A stretch of 47,213 nt of DNA from NCBI GenBank assembly GCA_045532055.1, contig JAZSFF010000053.1, forward strand, positions 1-47,213, in the 5' to 3' direction. This DNA is from SIG440 sp045532055. Lineage in GTDB: Bacteria; Bacillota; Clostridia; Monoglobales; Monoglobaceae. The notes beneath the pieces are model-generated. The model ran no database searches, had not been told where the DNA came from, and worked only from the letters and a program-made list of their open reading frames with translations. Of this stretch, positions 1 to 7,119 are shown piece by piece. Position 1 is the first letter of the stretch, and every line of letters begins with the position of its first letter. Made by a program: the position numbers and the translations under genes.

Positions 1-180
1 CTTCCCGGAAAGCATCCCGCAAATCTTTGTCCCAACAACAAGGATGGCAAGATGAGTTGCCACAACTGCAAAGGTAACATTACCTGTGACGGCAATGCTG
101 CAGCAGGAAGCTGCGGTGGAGATGACAGTGCCCTGATTGCAGAAATCACAAAGAAGGTTATGGCACAACTTAATAAATAA
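1..180 (+). CDS. C-terminal fragment of a microcompartment cargo enzyme (possibly class II aldolase)
   Basis: Reading frame 1 is open from the window edge to TAA at 178-180, giving the last 59 residues of a longer protein. It has a cysteine-rich stretch (Cys at fragment residues 20, 36, 39, 45 and 54, including CHNC), a Gly/Ala/Asp linker, and a final amphipathic helix ALIAEITKKVMAQL. Such a helix after a flexible linker is the form of a BMC encapsulation peptide. Fucose/rhamnose-type BMC loci place a class II sugar-phosphate aldolase with a C-terminal encapsulation peptide near here, so aldolase is my inference from context. No catalytic part is visible, so another cargo enzyme is possible. 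It ends 20 bases before the next gene. Confidence 0.55.
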   Translation, partial: LPGKHPANLCPNNKDGKMSCHNCKGNITCDGNAAAGSCGGDDSALIAEITKKVMAQLNK

Positions 181-200
181 GTGAGAGCGGAGGTGTCATT

Positions 201-689
201 ATGAATGACGAAAAGCTCGCACGTATTGCGGAGGCCGTAGCACGAGAGTTGGCTGGAAGTAATGCAAGTGGAAGTTTCGGCCTGAAACAGGCTAAAAAAC
301 TTATTACACTTGTGGAAGAAAAGGCAAAGCTTATGGGAGTAAATGCGGTTGTTGCCATATCGGATGCATCAGGTAGACCTATAGCAATTGAATGCATGGA
401 TAACTCATACATAGCAAGTTTTGATGTAGCACTTAAAAAGGCGTTTACTGTTGTAGCACTTAAAATGTCTACAAAAAAACTCAAAGGTTTAGCAAATCCA
501 GGTGGTTCTCTTTACGGCATACAGCATACAAACGATGGGCAGATTGTAATTTTCGGAGGCGGCGACCCTCTGATATACGGCGGGAAAGTTATTGGTGGAT
601 TAGGTGTAAGCGGTGGTTCGGAAGATCAGGATACAACACTTTCGGCATATGGCGCTTCACTTATTGACCAGGTTATGAAAGACTTTTAA
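201..689 (+). CDS. GlcG/HbpS-family (DUF336) protein, likely microcompartment cargo
   Basis: This is a 162-residue protein. Residues about 28-160 match the GlcG/HbpS (DUF336) fold also found at the C-terminus of PduO: VVAISDASGRPIAIECMDN, then GGSLYGIQHTNDGQIVIFGG and GGLGVSGGSEDQD. Members bind haem or cobalamin-like ligands, or have unknown roles. Residues 1-18 (MNDEKLARIAEAVARELA) form an amphipathic helix followed by a Gly/Ser/Asn linker, which resembles an encapsulation peptide and suggests a lumen location. A strong site (CGGAGGTG, 188-195) precedes the ATG. The protein stands alone, without the PduO adenosyltransferase domain. The family call is firm; the biochemical role is unknown. 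Confidence 0.85.
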   Translation: MNDEKLARIAEAVARELAGSNASGSFGLKQAKKLITLVEEKAKLMGVNAVVAISDASGRPIAIECMDNSYIASFDVALKKAFTVVALKMSTKKLKGLANPGGSLYGIQHTNDGQIVIFGGGDPLIYGGKVIGGLGVSGGSEDQDTTLSAYGASLIDQVMKDF

Positions 690-708
690 GAAAGGAGAGC
701 TATTCAAA

Positions 709-1905
709 ATGAATAACAATGAAATAGAACAAATTGTAAAGCAGGTTCTTGCAGGAATGCAGGGAACAGGCACAACTACAAGCAGCAAGACAGCAGGACC
801 TATTCCTAAGACTGCACGAGTTGCAATGCTTACTGGCATTGAAAAGTTTGAGCTTCAGGAATATCCACTTCCTGAAATAGGCGATGACGATATGCTGGTT
901 AAGGTTGAGGGCTGCGGAGTTTGTGGAACAGATGCACATGAGTATAAACGTGACCCATTTGGACTTATTCCTGTTGTTCTCGGTCATGAGGGTACAGGTG
1001 AAATTGTAAAACTGGGTAAAAACGTTAAAAAAGACAGTGCAGGCAAATCTCTTAATGTAGGTGACAAGATTGTAACAAGCGTAATCCTTAAGGATGACCC
1101 TGAAATTACAATGTTTGACCTTAACAAACAAAACGTAGGAGGTGCAGATGTTTACGGACTTCTTCCTGATGACGATATGCACTTCAACGGATGGTTCGCT
1201 GATTACATAGTTATCAAGAAGGGTGCAACAGTATTTAACGTATCCGACCTTGACCTTGATTCAAGAATTCTTATTGAACCTTGTGCGGTTCTTATCCATG
1301 CGGTAGAACGTGCAAAGTCAACAGGAATCTTGAGATTTAACAGCCGTGTGGTTGTTCAGGGTTGCGGACCTATTGGTCTTATATGTATTGCTGTACTCAG
1401 AACAATGGGTATTGAAAACATCACAGCTGTTGATGGCGAACAGAAGAGACTTGATTTTGCAAAGCGTATGGGCGCTGACAAGGCAGTAAACTTCAAAGAT
1501 CATAACGGCATTGAAGCTTTGGCAAATGCAGTTAAGGATAGCTTTGGCGGACATCTTGCAGACTTTGCATTCCAGTGTACAGGTTCACCTGTTGCACACA
1601 GCAATATCTACAAATTTATCAGAAGCGGCGGCGGACTTTGTGAACTTGGCTTCTTCATCAACGGTGGAGATGCTCAGATCAACCCCCACTTCGACCTCTG
1701 CTCAAAGGAAATCACTTTGGTTGGTTCATGGGTTTACACACTCAGAGATTATGCAACAACATTTGATTTCTTGAAGAGAGCACTTGCAATCGGACTTCCT
1801 ATTAAAAAATTGATAACACACAAGTATCCACTTGAAAAAATCAATGATGCTTTTGTTACAAACGTTAAGATGGAAGGTCTTAAGATTGCAGTAGTAAATG
1901 AATAA
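709..1905 (+). CDS. Microcompartment zinc-dependent medium-chain alcohol dehydrogenase
   Basis: This is a 398-residue medium-chain dehydrogenase/reductase. The N-terminal helix NNNEIEQIVKQVLAGM, followed by a Thr/Ser-rich linker, is a typical encapsulation peptide. The GroES-like catalytic domain has GCGVCGTD (C72) and GHE (H93, E94) for the catalytic zinc, and a Rossmann motif VVVQGCGPIGLI. The Cys cluster that binds structural zinc in classical alcohol dehydrogenases is absent from the lobe around residues 120-150. Inside a BMC its likely job is to reduce the aldehyde (for example propanal) to alcohol and regenerate NAD+ for the aldehyde dehydrogenase. C. phytofermentans-type fucose/rhamnose BMC loci carry a similar GroES-domain dehydrogenase. 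The exact substrate is not readable. Confidence 0.9.
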   Translation: MNNNEIEQIVKQVLAGMQGTGTTTSSKTAGPIPKTARVAMLTGIEKFELQEYPLPEIGDDDMLVKVEGCGVCGTDAHEYKRDPFGLIPVVLGHEGTGEIVKLGKNVKKDSAGKSLNVGDKIVTSVILKDDPEITMFDLNKQNVGGADVYGLLPDDDMHFNGWFADYIVIKKGATVFNVSDLDLDSRILIEPCAVLIHAVERAKSTGILRFNSRVVVQGCGPIGLICIAVLRTMGIENITAVDGEQKRLDFAKRMGADKAVNFKDHNGIEALANAVKDSFGGHLADFAFQCTGSPVAHSNIYKFIRSGGGLCELGFFINGGDAQINPHFDLCSKEITLVGSWVYTLRDYATTFDFLKRALAIGLPIKKLITHKYPLEKINDAFVTNVKMEGLKIAVVNE

Positions 1906-1941
1906 TAATTAACAATTTAAATATTTAGGAGGAAATTTAAA

Positions 1942-2217
1942 ATGGCACAGGAAGCATTAGGAATGGTAGAAACCAGAGGATTGGTTGCAGCTATTGAAGC
2001 AGCAGATGCAATGGTAAAGGCTGCAGAAGTTGTTCTTATCGGAACAGAAAAGATTGGTTCAGGTTTGGTAAGCGTTATGGTTCGCGGTGATGTAGGTGCA
2101 GTTAAGGCTGCAGTTGAAGCTGGCGGTCAGTGCGCTCAGAGACTGGGTGAACTTGTTGCTACACACGTAATCCCCAGACCTCATGGAGATGTTGAAAAGA
2201 TTTTGCCTAAGTTCTAA
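1942..2217 (+). CDS. BMC-H hexameric shell protein (PduA/EutM type)
   Basis: This 91-residue protein is a single BMC domain: EALGMVETRGLVAAIEAADA at the N-terminus, the pore-lining KIGSGL, GDVGAVKAAVEAG, and the end HVIPRPHGDVEKIL. It should form hexagonal tiles, the most abundant shell facet component, with the pore letting small polar metabolites through. A strong AGGAGG site lies just upstream in an AT-rich spacer, consistent with high expression. The product is close to 90 percent identical to the body of the next gene, with about nine differences, so the two are a recent tandem duplication. Confidence 0.97.
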   Translation: MAQEALGMVETRGLVAAIEAADAMVKAAEVVLIGTEKIGSGLVSVMVRGDVGAVKAAVEAGGQCAQRLGELVATHVIPRPHGDVEKILPKF

Positions 2218-2233
2218 GAAAGAGTGATTTATT

Positions 2234-2629
2234 ATGGCAAATACAACAAAAAAAACTGTTATCGGTAATCCCGAAGAGTTGAAAAAGAATGATGCCGCAG
2301 TCAAAGAGACTAAGGCAGTTGAAAAGAAAGTTATAAAGGAGGAAAAGAGAATGGCACAGGAAGCATTGGGAATGGTGGAAACTAGAGGCTTGGTTGCTGC
2401 TATTGAAGCAGCTGATGCTATGCTCAAGGCTGCAAACGTAACCTTGGTTGGCACAGAAAAAATCGGTTCAGGTTTGGTAAGCGTTATGGTTCGTGGTGAT
2501 GTAGGTGCTGTTAAGGCTGCTGTAGAAGCAGGTGGACAGTGTGCACAGAAACTTGGCGAAATCATTGCTACACACGTTATTCCAAGACCTCACAACGATG
2601 TTGAGAAAATTTTGCCCGCTATTAAATAA
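2234..2629 (+). CDS. BMC-H shell protein with 39-residue Lys/Glu-rich N-terminal extension and an internal start
   Basis: The full frame gives 131 residues. Residues 40-131 are a PduA/EutM-like BMC-H domain (KIGSGL pore, HVIPRPH end) almost identical to the preceding gene. Residues 1-39 are hydrophilic and rich in Lys and Glu, with no shell homology. The upstream ATG at 2234 has only a weak purine-rich site, while an excellent site (AAAGGAGG, 2335-2342) lies inside the frame eight bases before a second in-frame ATG at 2351. The short 92-residue form from 2351 is therefore probably the major product. The long form may be a minor tagged subunit, or the upstream ATG may not be used at all. The BMC-H call is firm; the extension's role is unknown. 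Confidence 0.93.
   Translation: MANTTKKTVIGNPEELKKNDAAVKETKAVEKKVIKEEKRMAQEALGMVETRGLVAAIEAADAMLKAANVTLVGTEKIGSGLVSVMVRGDVGAVKAAVEAGGQCAQKLGEIIATHVIPRPHNDVEKILPAIK
2335..2353 (+). promoter_or_regulatory. Strong internal ribosome-binding site and second start codon in BMC-H gene
   Basis: AAAGGAGG at 2335-2342 is followed by an eight-base spacer and ATG at 2351-2353, in frame with the ATG at 2234. This is a better site than the one in front of the first ATG, and it starts exactly at the family's normal N-terminus (MAQEALGM). Confidence 0.7.
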
Positions 2630-2663
2630 TATATCCCTGATTGGGATGGGCATATGGCGGATG

Positions 2664-2689
2664 ACGGGACGGGGCTTTGCCCCTCCCGT
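2664..2689 (+). promoter_or_regulatory. GC-rich intercistronic stem-loop between BMC-H and BMC-P genes
   Basis: ACGGGA (2664-2669) pairs with TCCCGT (2684-2689), and GGGGC (2671-2675) pairs with GCCCC (2679-2683). There is one bulged C at 2670 and a TTT loop. No T-run follows, so it is not a normal terminator. It sits after the two abundant hexamer genes and 33 bases before the low-copy pentamer gene, where it could stabilise the upstream message or damp expression downstream. Structure seen; role inferred. Confidence 0.6.
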
Positions 2690-2722
2690 GGTCGGCTGAC
2701 CTTGGAAAGGAAGAAAAGTTCT

Positions 2723-2992
2723 ATGATTATCGGAAAAGTAATCGGAAGCGTTGTTTCAACACGCAAAAACGAGAATCTTGTTGGCAACAAGTTTATGATT
2801 GTTGAGCCTATAGAAAAAATATCAGAAAGCAATACAAAAATCATTGCAGTTGACAATATTGGTGCAGGTATAGGCGAATATGTTCTGGTTGCACTGGGCA
2901 GTGCAGCGCGTATAGGATGCGGCAAGGAATCTGCTCCCATTGATGCAGCCATTGTCGGCATTGTTGATGACGGAGAACATTATATAAAATAA
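2723..2992 (+). CDS. BMC-P pentameric vertex protein (EutN/CcmL/PduN type)
   Basis: The 89-residue product MIIGKVIGSVVSTRKNENLV... is a typical EutN/CcmL-family protein. It has the N-terminal MIIGKVIG strand, LVGNKFMIVEP, the AVDNIGAGIGEYVLVALGSA core and the terminal AAIVGIVD. It forms pentamers that cap the vertices of the polyhedral shell. A longer frame runs back to 2654, but that start would lie within the hairpin region and add 23 unconserved residues. ATG 2723 has GGAAAGGAAG upstream and gives the family N-terminus. Only one pentamer gene is present here. Confidence 0.95.
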   Translation: MIIGKVIGSVVSTRKNENLVGNKFMIVEPIEKISESNTKIIAVDNIGAGIGEYVLVALGSAARIGCGKESAPIDAAIVGIVDDGEHYIK

Positions 2993-3034
2993 CAGACTGA
3001 TTAGGGTATATTTTCGGAAAGGGGATGGCTATTT

Positions 3035-4375
3035 ATGCAGATGACAGAACTTAGCAAACTTATGAAAGAATGCGGAATAGTAGGTGCCGGCGGCGCTGGA
3101 TTTCCCTCTTATGCAAAGCTTTCCGAAAAAGCGGATACCATTATTCTTAACTGTGCAGAGTGTGAGCCTTTGTTCAGACTCCACAGACAATTACTTTCGG
3201 TATATGCCGAAGAAATTATGACAGCACTTGATGCAGTAAGAGAGGCAGTAAAAGCAAAAGAAGTGATTATTGCTGTAAAAGCATCATACAAGGGTGCAAT
3301 CGAAGAAGTGAATTCGCATATTGATTCCTTCAAAAATATGAAAGTTTCGCTCCTGCCTGAAGTTTATCCGGCTGGTGACGAAATTGTTTTGATTTATGAA
3401 AGTACCGGCAAAGTTGTAAAACCGGGACAGCTTCCCATTTCAGAGGGTGTTATAGTCTTCAATGTAGAGACTATGCTGAATACATACTTTGCCTTGAAAG
3501 AGAACGTACCTGTTTGTTATAAATATGTGACAATAGCAGGCGAAGTGAAGAACCCCAGCACATATCGAGTTCCCATTGGCGTGCCGCTGAGCAAGGTTGT
3601 GGAACTTGCAGGGGGTGAAACAGTCAAAGACTGTGAATACTTAAGCGGCGGAGCAATGACAGGAAATCCGGCAAAGAAGAACGATGTGGTGACCAAAACC
3701 ACAAATGCTGTTTTGGTTTTGCCGAAAAATCATCCTGTAATAATGAAAAAGAAAACAAACACAAAGGTTAATATATACAGAGCAATGAGTGCGTGTTGTC
3801 AGTGCAGAATGTGTACGGACATGTGTTCAAGAAACTTGCTCGGATATCCAATCGAACCTCATGCGTTTATGAGGGCGGCGTCAAAGGGAATGACGGGGGA
3901 TATTCCGGCGATGATGAATTCCATGTACTGTTCACAATGTGGAATATGCAGCATGTATGCATGTCATCAGGGCCTTTCACCCTCTATGCTTATTGGCACA
4001 TTCAGGAATCAGATTCGTGCCAAAGGTATCAAGCCTTTAGAAAATCCAAAGTTTTCAGGCGTGGACGAACATCGGGAATACAGACATGTACCTATGGAAA
4101 GATTGATTTCGCGTCTTGGCATTTCAAAATATGATGTTGAAGCACCCATAGAAGAACTGAAAGAAGACTTTGGGGTTAAATGCAAGAAAATGAAAATAAT
4201 GCTCAGACAGCATATTGGTCAGCCAGCAAAGCCTGTGGTTAATGTAGGCGATGAGGTCAAAAAATTTGCAAAGCTGGCAAGTTGTGAAGGTCTGGGTGCT
4301 GAAATACACAGTCCATATGATGGAAAAATCAAAGAGGTAAATGACAAATACATTCTGCTTGAGGTCAAGCGGTAG
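3035..4375 (+). CDS. PduS/RnfC-like Fe-S flavoprotein reductase of the microcompartment
   Basis: The 446-residue protein has the RnfC/PduS layout. It starts with a glycine-rich flavin/NADH site GAGGAGFP (residues 18-25), followed by ILNCAECEP. An SLBB domain lies around residues 165-195. Two [4Fe-4S] motifs follow: C254-C257-C260-C264, and C299-C302-C305 with C310. A C-terminal RnfC-like beta barrel closes it. PduS is a cobalamin reductase in the Pdu system; in loci without B12 genes such proteins are thought to move electrons between NADH and an acceptor across the shell. The immediate downstream neighbour encodes the matching Fe-S shell protein. Start choice is supported by GGAAAGGGG upstream; M3 is an alternative. 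Confidence 0.93.
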   Translation: MQMTELSKLMKECGIVGAGGAGFPSYAKLSEKADTIILNCAECEPLFRLHRQLLSVYAEEIMTALDAVREAVKAKEVIIAVKASYKGAIEEVNSHIDSFKNMKVSLLPEVYPAGDEIVLIYESTGKVVKPGQLPISEGVIVFNVETMLNTYFALKENVPVCYKYVTIAGEVKNPSTYRVPIGVPLSKVVELAGGETVKDCEYLSGGAMTGNPAKKNDVVTKTTNAVLVLPKNHPVIMKKKTNTKVNIYRAMSACCQCRMCTDMCSRNLLGYPIEPHAFMRAASKGMTGDIPAMMNSMYCSQCGICSMYACHQGLSPSMLIGTFRNQIRAKGIKPLENPKFSGVDEHREYRHVPMERLISRLGISKYDVEAPIEELKEDFGVKCKKMKIMLRQHIGQPAKPVVNVGDEVKKFAKLASCEGLGAEIHSPYDGKIKEVNDKYILLEVKR

Positions 4376-4392
4376 AAAGGGAGGAAACATAA

Positions 4393-4941
4393 ATGGCAAA
4401 AGCATTGGCAATGGCTGAATTCACAACGGTTTCCACCGGTATGAGAGCCGCCGACATTATGATAAAGACTGCAGAAGTCAACGTTATCGAGGCAGAAGTT
4501 GTTTGTCCGGGCAAGTACATTATACTGATTGAGGGCGAGCTTAGTGCAGTCAAGGCATCAATAGATGCGGTAAAGGCTATGTTCCCAGAAAAGTTGATTG
4601 ACAGTTTTGTTCTGGGTAATCCCCACGATACAATTTTCCCTGCACTTTACGGAGCAACAGATGTCAAGGATAAACGTGCATTGGGCATCCTTGAAACATA
4701 TTCAGCAGCGTCCATTATACTGGCTGCTGATATTGCGGCAAAGACAGCAATTGTTGACCTGATTGAGCTCCGTGTAGCAAGAGGAATGTGTGGAAAGTCA
4801 TACATGCTCCTTACGGGTGAGGTTGCGGCAGTTGAAAGTGCAATAGAAAAAGCAAAACGTGAAGTCAGCGACGGAACCATGTTCCTTGACAGTTCGGTTA
4901 TTGCAAGTCCTGATGAAAAAATGTGGAATACAATTATATAG
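4393..4941 (+). CDS. BMC-T tandem shell protein with Fe-S cysteine (PduT-like)
   Basis: The 182-residue protein has two fused BMC domains (about 1-90 and 93-180), which form pseudohexameric trimers. The first domain has VVCPGKYI with Cys38, the same position as the cysteine of PduT that holds a [4Fe-4S] cluster at the trimer three-fold axis. The second domain has ALGILETYSAASIILAADIA and ends in SSVIASPDEKMW, also as in PduT. It lies 17 bases after the PduS-like gene; in the Pdu system PduS and PduT interact to carry electrons through the shell. The role is inferred by homology, but the cysteine is visible. Confidence 0.94.
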   Translation: MAKALAMAEFTTVSTGMRAADIMIKTAEVNVIEAEVVCPGKYIILIEGELSAVKASIDAVKAMFPEKLIDSFVLGNPHDTIFPALYGATDVKDKRALGILETYSAASIILAADIAAKTAIVDLIELRVARGMCGKSYMLLTGEVAAVESAIEKAKREVSDGTMFLDSSVIASPDEKMWNTII

Positions 4942-4957
4942 TTTGAGGTGAAAGATA

Positions 4958-6349
4958 ATGTTTGATGAAAAAGATATCAGCCGTATAGTTGAAAGTGTTA
5001 TAAACAATATTGATGGAAAGGTTGTTCCTAACAAAAAACTCAAGGGCGTGTTTCCTACAATGACAGAAGCTTTAGAGGCTGTTTCTAAAGCATATATCCA
5101 GTATAAGAGCTATACTGTTGAACAGAGGGAAAGAATGATTGCGGCAATCCGTCGTCTTACCCTGGAAGAAGCAGAAGAAATGGCAAAGCTTGGCGTTGAA
5201 GAAACAGGTATGGGTAGAGTTGCTGACAAAATAATCAAGCATCAGCTCGTTGCGAACAAAACTCCGGGAACAGAGGACCTTAGCCCTATCGTAAAGACAG
5301 GCGATGCAGGTCTTACACTTATCGAAATGGCACCCTATGGTGTTATAGGAAGTATAACTCCTTCAACAAACCCTAGTGAAACAGTTATATGCAACTCAAT
5401 CGGAATGATTGCCGGAGGTAATGCGGTTGTATTCAATCCCCATCCAAATGCAAAGAAAATTGCAAACTATGCAGTTGACCTTGTAAACAGAGGTATTCTT
5501 GAAGCAGGCGGACCTGAAAATCTGGTTGTTTCAGTTGAGAACCCAACAATGGATTCTTCAAACGAAATGGTTAAATCACCTATCGTAAGAATGTTGGTTG
5601 CTACAGGTGGTCCCGGTGTTGTTAAGATGCTCCTTTCATCAGGAAAGAAAGCAATCGGTGCAGGTGCAGGCAACCCTCCTGTTATAGTTGATGACACAGC
5701 GGATATAGAGAAAGCAGCATCAGATATTATCAAGGGGGCAAGCTTTGACAACAATCTCCCCTGTATTGCAGAAAAAGAGTGTTTCGTTTTTGACTCTGTT
5801 GCTGACAAACTTATCTCAAGCATGCAGAGAAGCGGAGCATATCTCCTCAAGGGTGCAGAAATTGACAAGCTTGTAAAAGTTGCTTTGATTGAAAAAGACG
5901 GCAAGTTTGGTATAAATAAAAAATGGGTTGGAAAGGATGCAAAATTGTTCCTTAAAGAGCTTGGAATTGATGCAGACCCAAGACTTATAATCTGTGAAAC
6001 AGATGCAAAACACCCATTTGTTCAGGTTGAAATGATGATGCCTATTCTTCCTATAGTAAGAGTTAAAGATATCGAAGAAGCAATAATCGAAGCATGCAAG
6101 GCAGAACATGGCAACAGACATTCAGCACATATCCATTCAAAGAATGTTGACAGATTGACAGCTTTTGCGAGAGCGGTTGAGACAACTATCTTTGTAAAGA
6201 ATGCACCTTCGTATGCAGGTATCGGTGCAGGCGGCGAAGGTCACACAACCTTTACTATTGCAGGTCCTACAGGCGAGGGTATAACTTCTGCTAAATCTTT
6301 CACACGTCAGAGACGTTGTGTGATGGTTGACGGTTTTCATATCGTTTAA
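4958..6349 (+). CDS. CoA-acylating aldehyde dehydrogenase (PduP/EutE type)
   Basis: The 463-residue enzyme converts an aldehyde (propanal or acetaldehyde), CoA and NAD+ to acyl-CoA and NADH. The N-terminal helix FDEKDISRIVESVINNI is a BMC encapsulation peptide, followed by a linker to about residue 28. Family motifs include APYGVIGSITPSTNPSET, GGNAVVFNPHPNAK, GAGAGNPPV, the catalytic cysteine C269 in FDNNLPCIAEKE, and HSAHIHS near the C-terminus. The size equals that of PduP/EutE. In the shell it keeps the toxic aldehyde enclosed and supplies PduL with acyl-CoA, while NADH is reoxidised by the alcohol dehydrogenase at 709. Confidence 0.96.
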   Translation: MFDEKDISRIVESVINNIDGKVVPNKKLKGVFPTMTEALEAVSKAYIQYKSYTVEQRERMIAAIRRLTLEEAEEMAKLGVEETGMGRVADKIIKHQLVANKTPGTEDLSPIVKTGDAGLTLIEMAPYGVIGSITPSTNPSETVICNSIGMIAGGNAVVFNPHPNAKKIANYAVDLVNRGILEAGGPENLVVSVENPTMDSSNEMVKSPIVRMLVATGGPGVVKMLLSSGKKAIGAGAGNPPVIVDDTADIEKAASDIIKGASFDNNLPCIAEKECFVFDSVADKLISSMQRSGAYLLKGAEIDKLVKVALIEKDGKFGINKKWVGKDAKLFLKELGIDADPRLIICETDAKHPFVQVEMMMPILPIVRVKDIEEAIIEACKAEHGNRHSAHIHSKNVDRLTAFARAVETTIFVKNAPSYAGIGAGGEGHTTFTIAGPTGEGITSAKSFTRQRRCVMVDGFHIV

Positions 6350-6396
6350 TCGTATAAAGAGATAGTATCAGTCATAAAAAGAAAGGGATAAAACCT

Positions 6397-7044
6397 ATGA
6401 AAGCATTAGGAATGTTAGAAGTTTACAGCTTTACAACAGCAGTGGTAGCTGCTGACCTTTGTGCAAAAGCTGCTGATGTAAAAATAATTGCATTTGACCG
6501 TACTCGTCCGGGCAGTCTGGATGTTCCGGCACCTCTTGTTATGCAGGTTAAGGTGTCAGGCAATGTGGCTGCAGTTAAAGCTGCAATTGAGGCAGGCAAG
6601 GAGTATGCAGAATCAGTAGGGAAATACATAATTTCTCATACCATCCCAAATCCTGGTGAGGGTACAGAAAAAATGGCTTATCTTTTGGATATGAACAAGG
6701 ATAAGTATAACAAAAAGCTTCCCAAGAGTTTCATCAATGAGGATGAGAATGAATCACCTAAAACATCAGCTGAGGCAATTGGAATGATTGAGGTTGAAGG
6801 CTTGGTTGCTGCAATTGAGGGCCTTGATGCAATGACAAAGGCTGCTGATGTAAGAATTGTCCATACAGAAAAGAGACTGGGCGGACGTCTTGTTACTTTC
6901 ATTGTTGCAGGCGAGGTTTCAGCGGTTAAAGCGGCTGTTGAAACGGGTGTTCAGAGTGCCGGTGCAGTGGGTAAAATCTTTGGTTCTGCTGTTATTGCAA
7001 GACCCCATGCGGAGCTTACAAAGTTCTTTGACATGGAGGACTAA
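6397..7044 (+). CDS. Tandem-domain BMC shell protein with long interdomain linker
   Basis: The 215-residue protein carries two BMC domains in normal, non-permuted order. Domain 1 covers residues 1-88 (MKALGMLEVYSFTTAVVAAD to HTIPNP) and has an enlarged loop RTRPGSLDVPAP at the place of the pore segment. Domain 2 covers about 126-206 (AIGMIEVEGLVAAIEGLDAM to VIARPHAEL). A polar, charged linker of about 35 residues joins them. It should form trimers that fit hexagonal positions. It lacks the Cys of the other BMC-T. Domain 2 is closest to BMC-H, so the gene may have arisen by fusion of BMC-H-like units. Confidence 0.93.
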   Translation: MKALGMLEVYSFTTAVVAADLCAKAADVKIIAFDRTRPGSLDVPAPLVMQVKVSGNVAAVKAAIEAGKEYAESVGKYIISHTIPNPGEGTEKMAYLLDMNKDKYNKKLPKSFINEDENESPKTSAEAIGMIEVEGLVAAIEGLDAMTKAADVRIVHTEKRLGGRLVTFIVAGEVSAVKAAVETGVQSAGAVGKIFGSAVIARPHAELTKFFDMED

Positions 7045-7119
7045 ACTGACAATCCGGAAAGACGGAAATATAAATCGGGGTGTATGAAACGCAGGTTTCT
7101 TTGCCCAAGGTGAATGCTT

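Noticed and set aside
700..1182. Minus-strand open frame opposite the alcohol dehydrogenase
   Set aside because: Overlaps a clear enzyme gene; composition (Cys, Asn, Phe) is that of an antisense shadow.
1942..2629. Repeated DNA as CRISPR or mobile repeat
   Set aside because: The repeat is explained by two homologous shell-protein genes; there is no spacer array or transposase.
2654..2722. Upstream extension of the BMC-P gene
   Set aside because: Would begin within or next to the GC-rich hairpin and adds 23 residues unlike the family; ATG 2723 has the better site.
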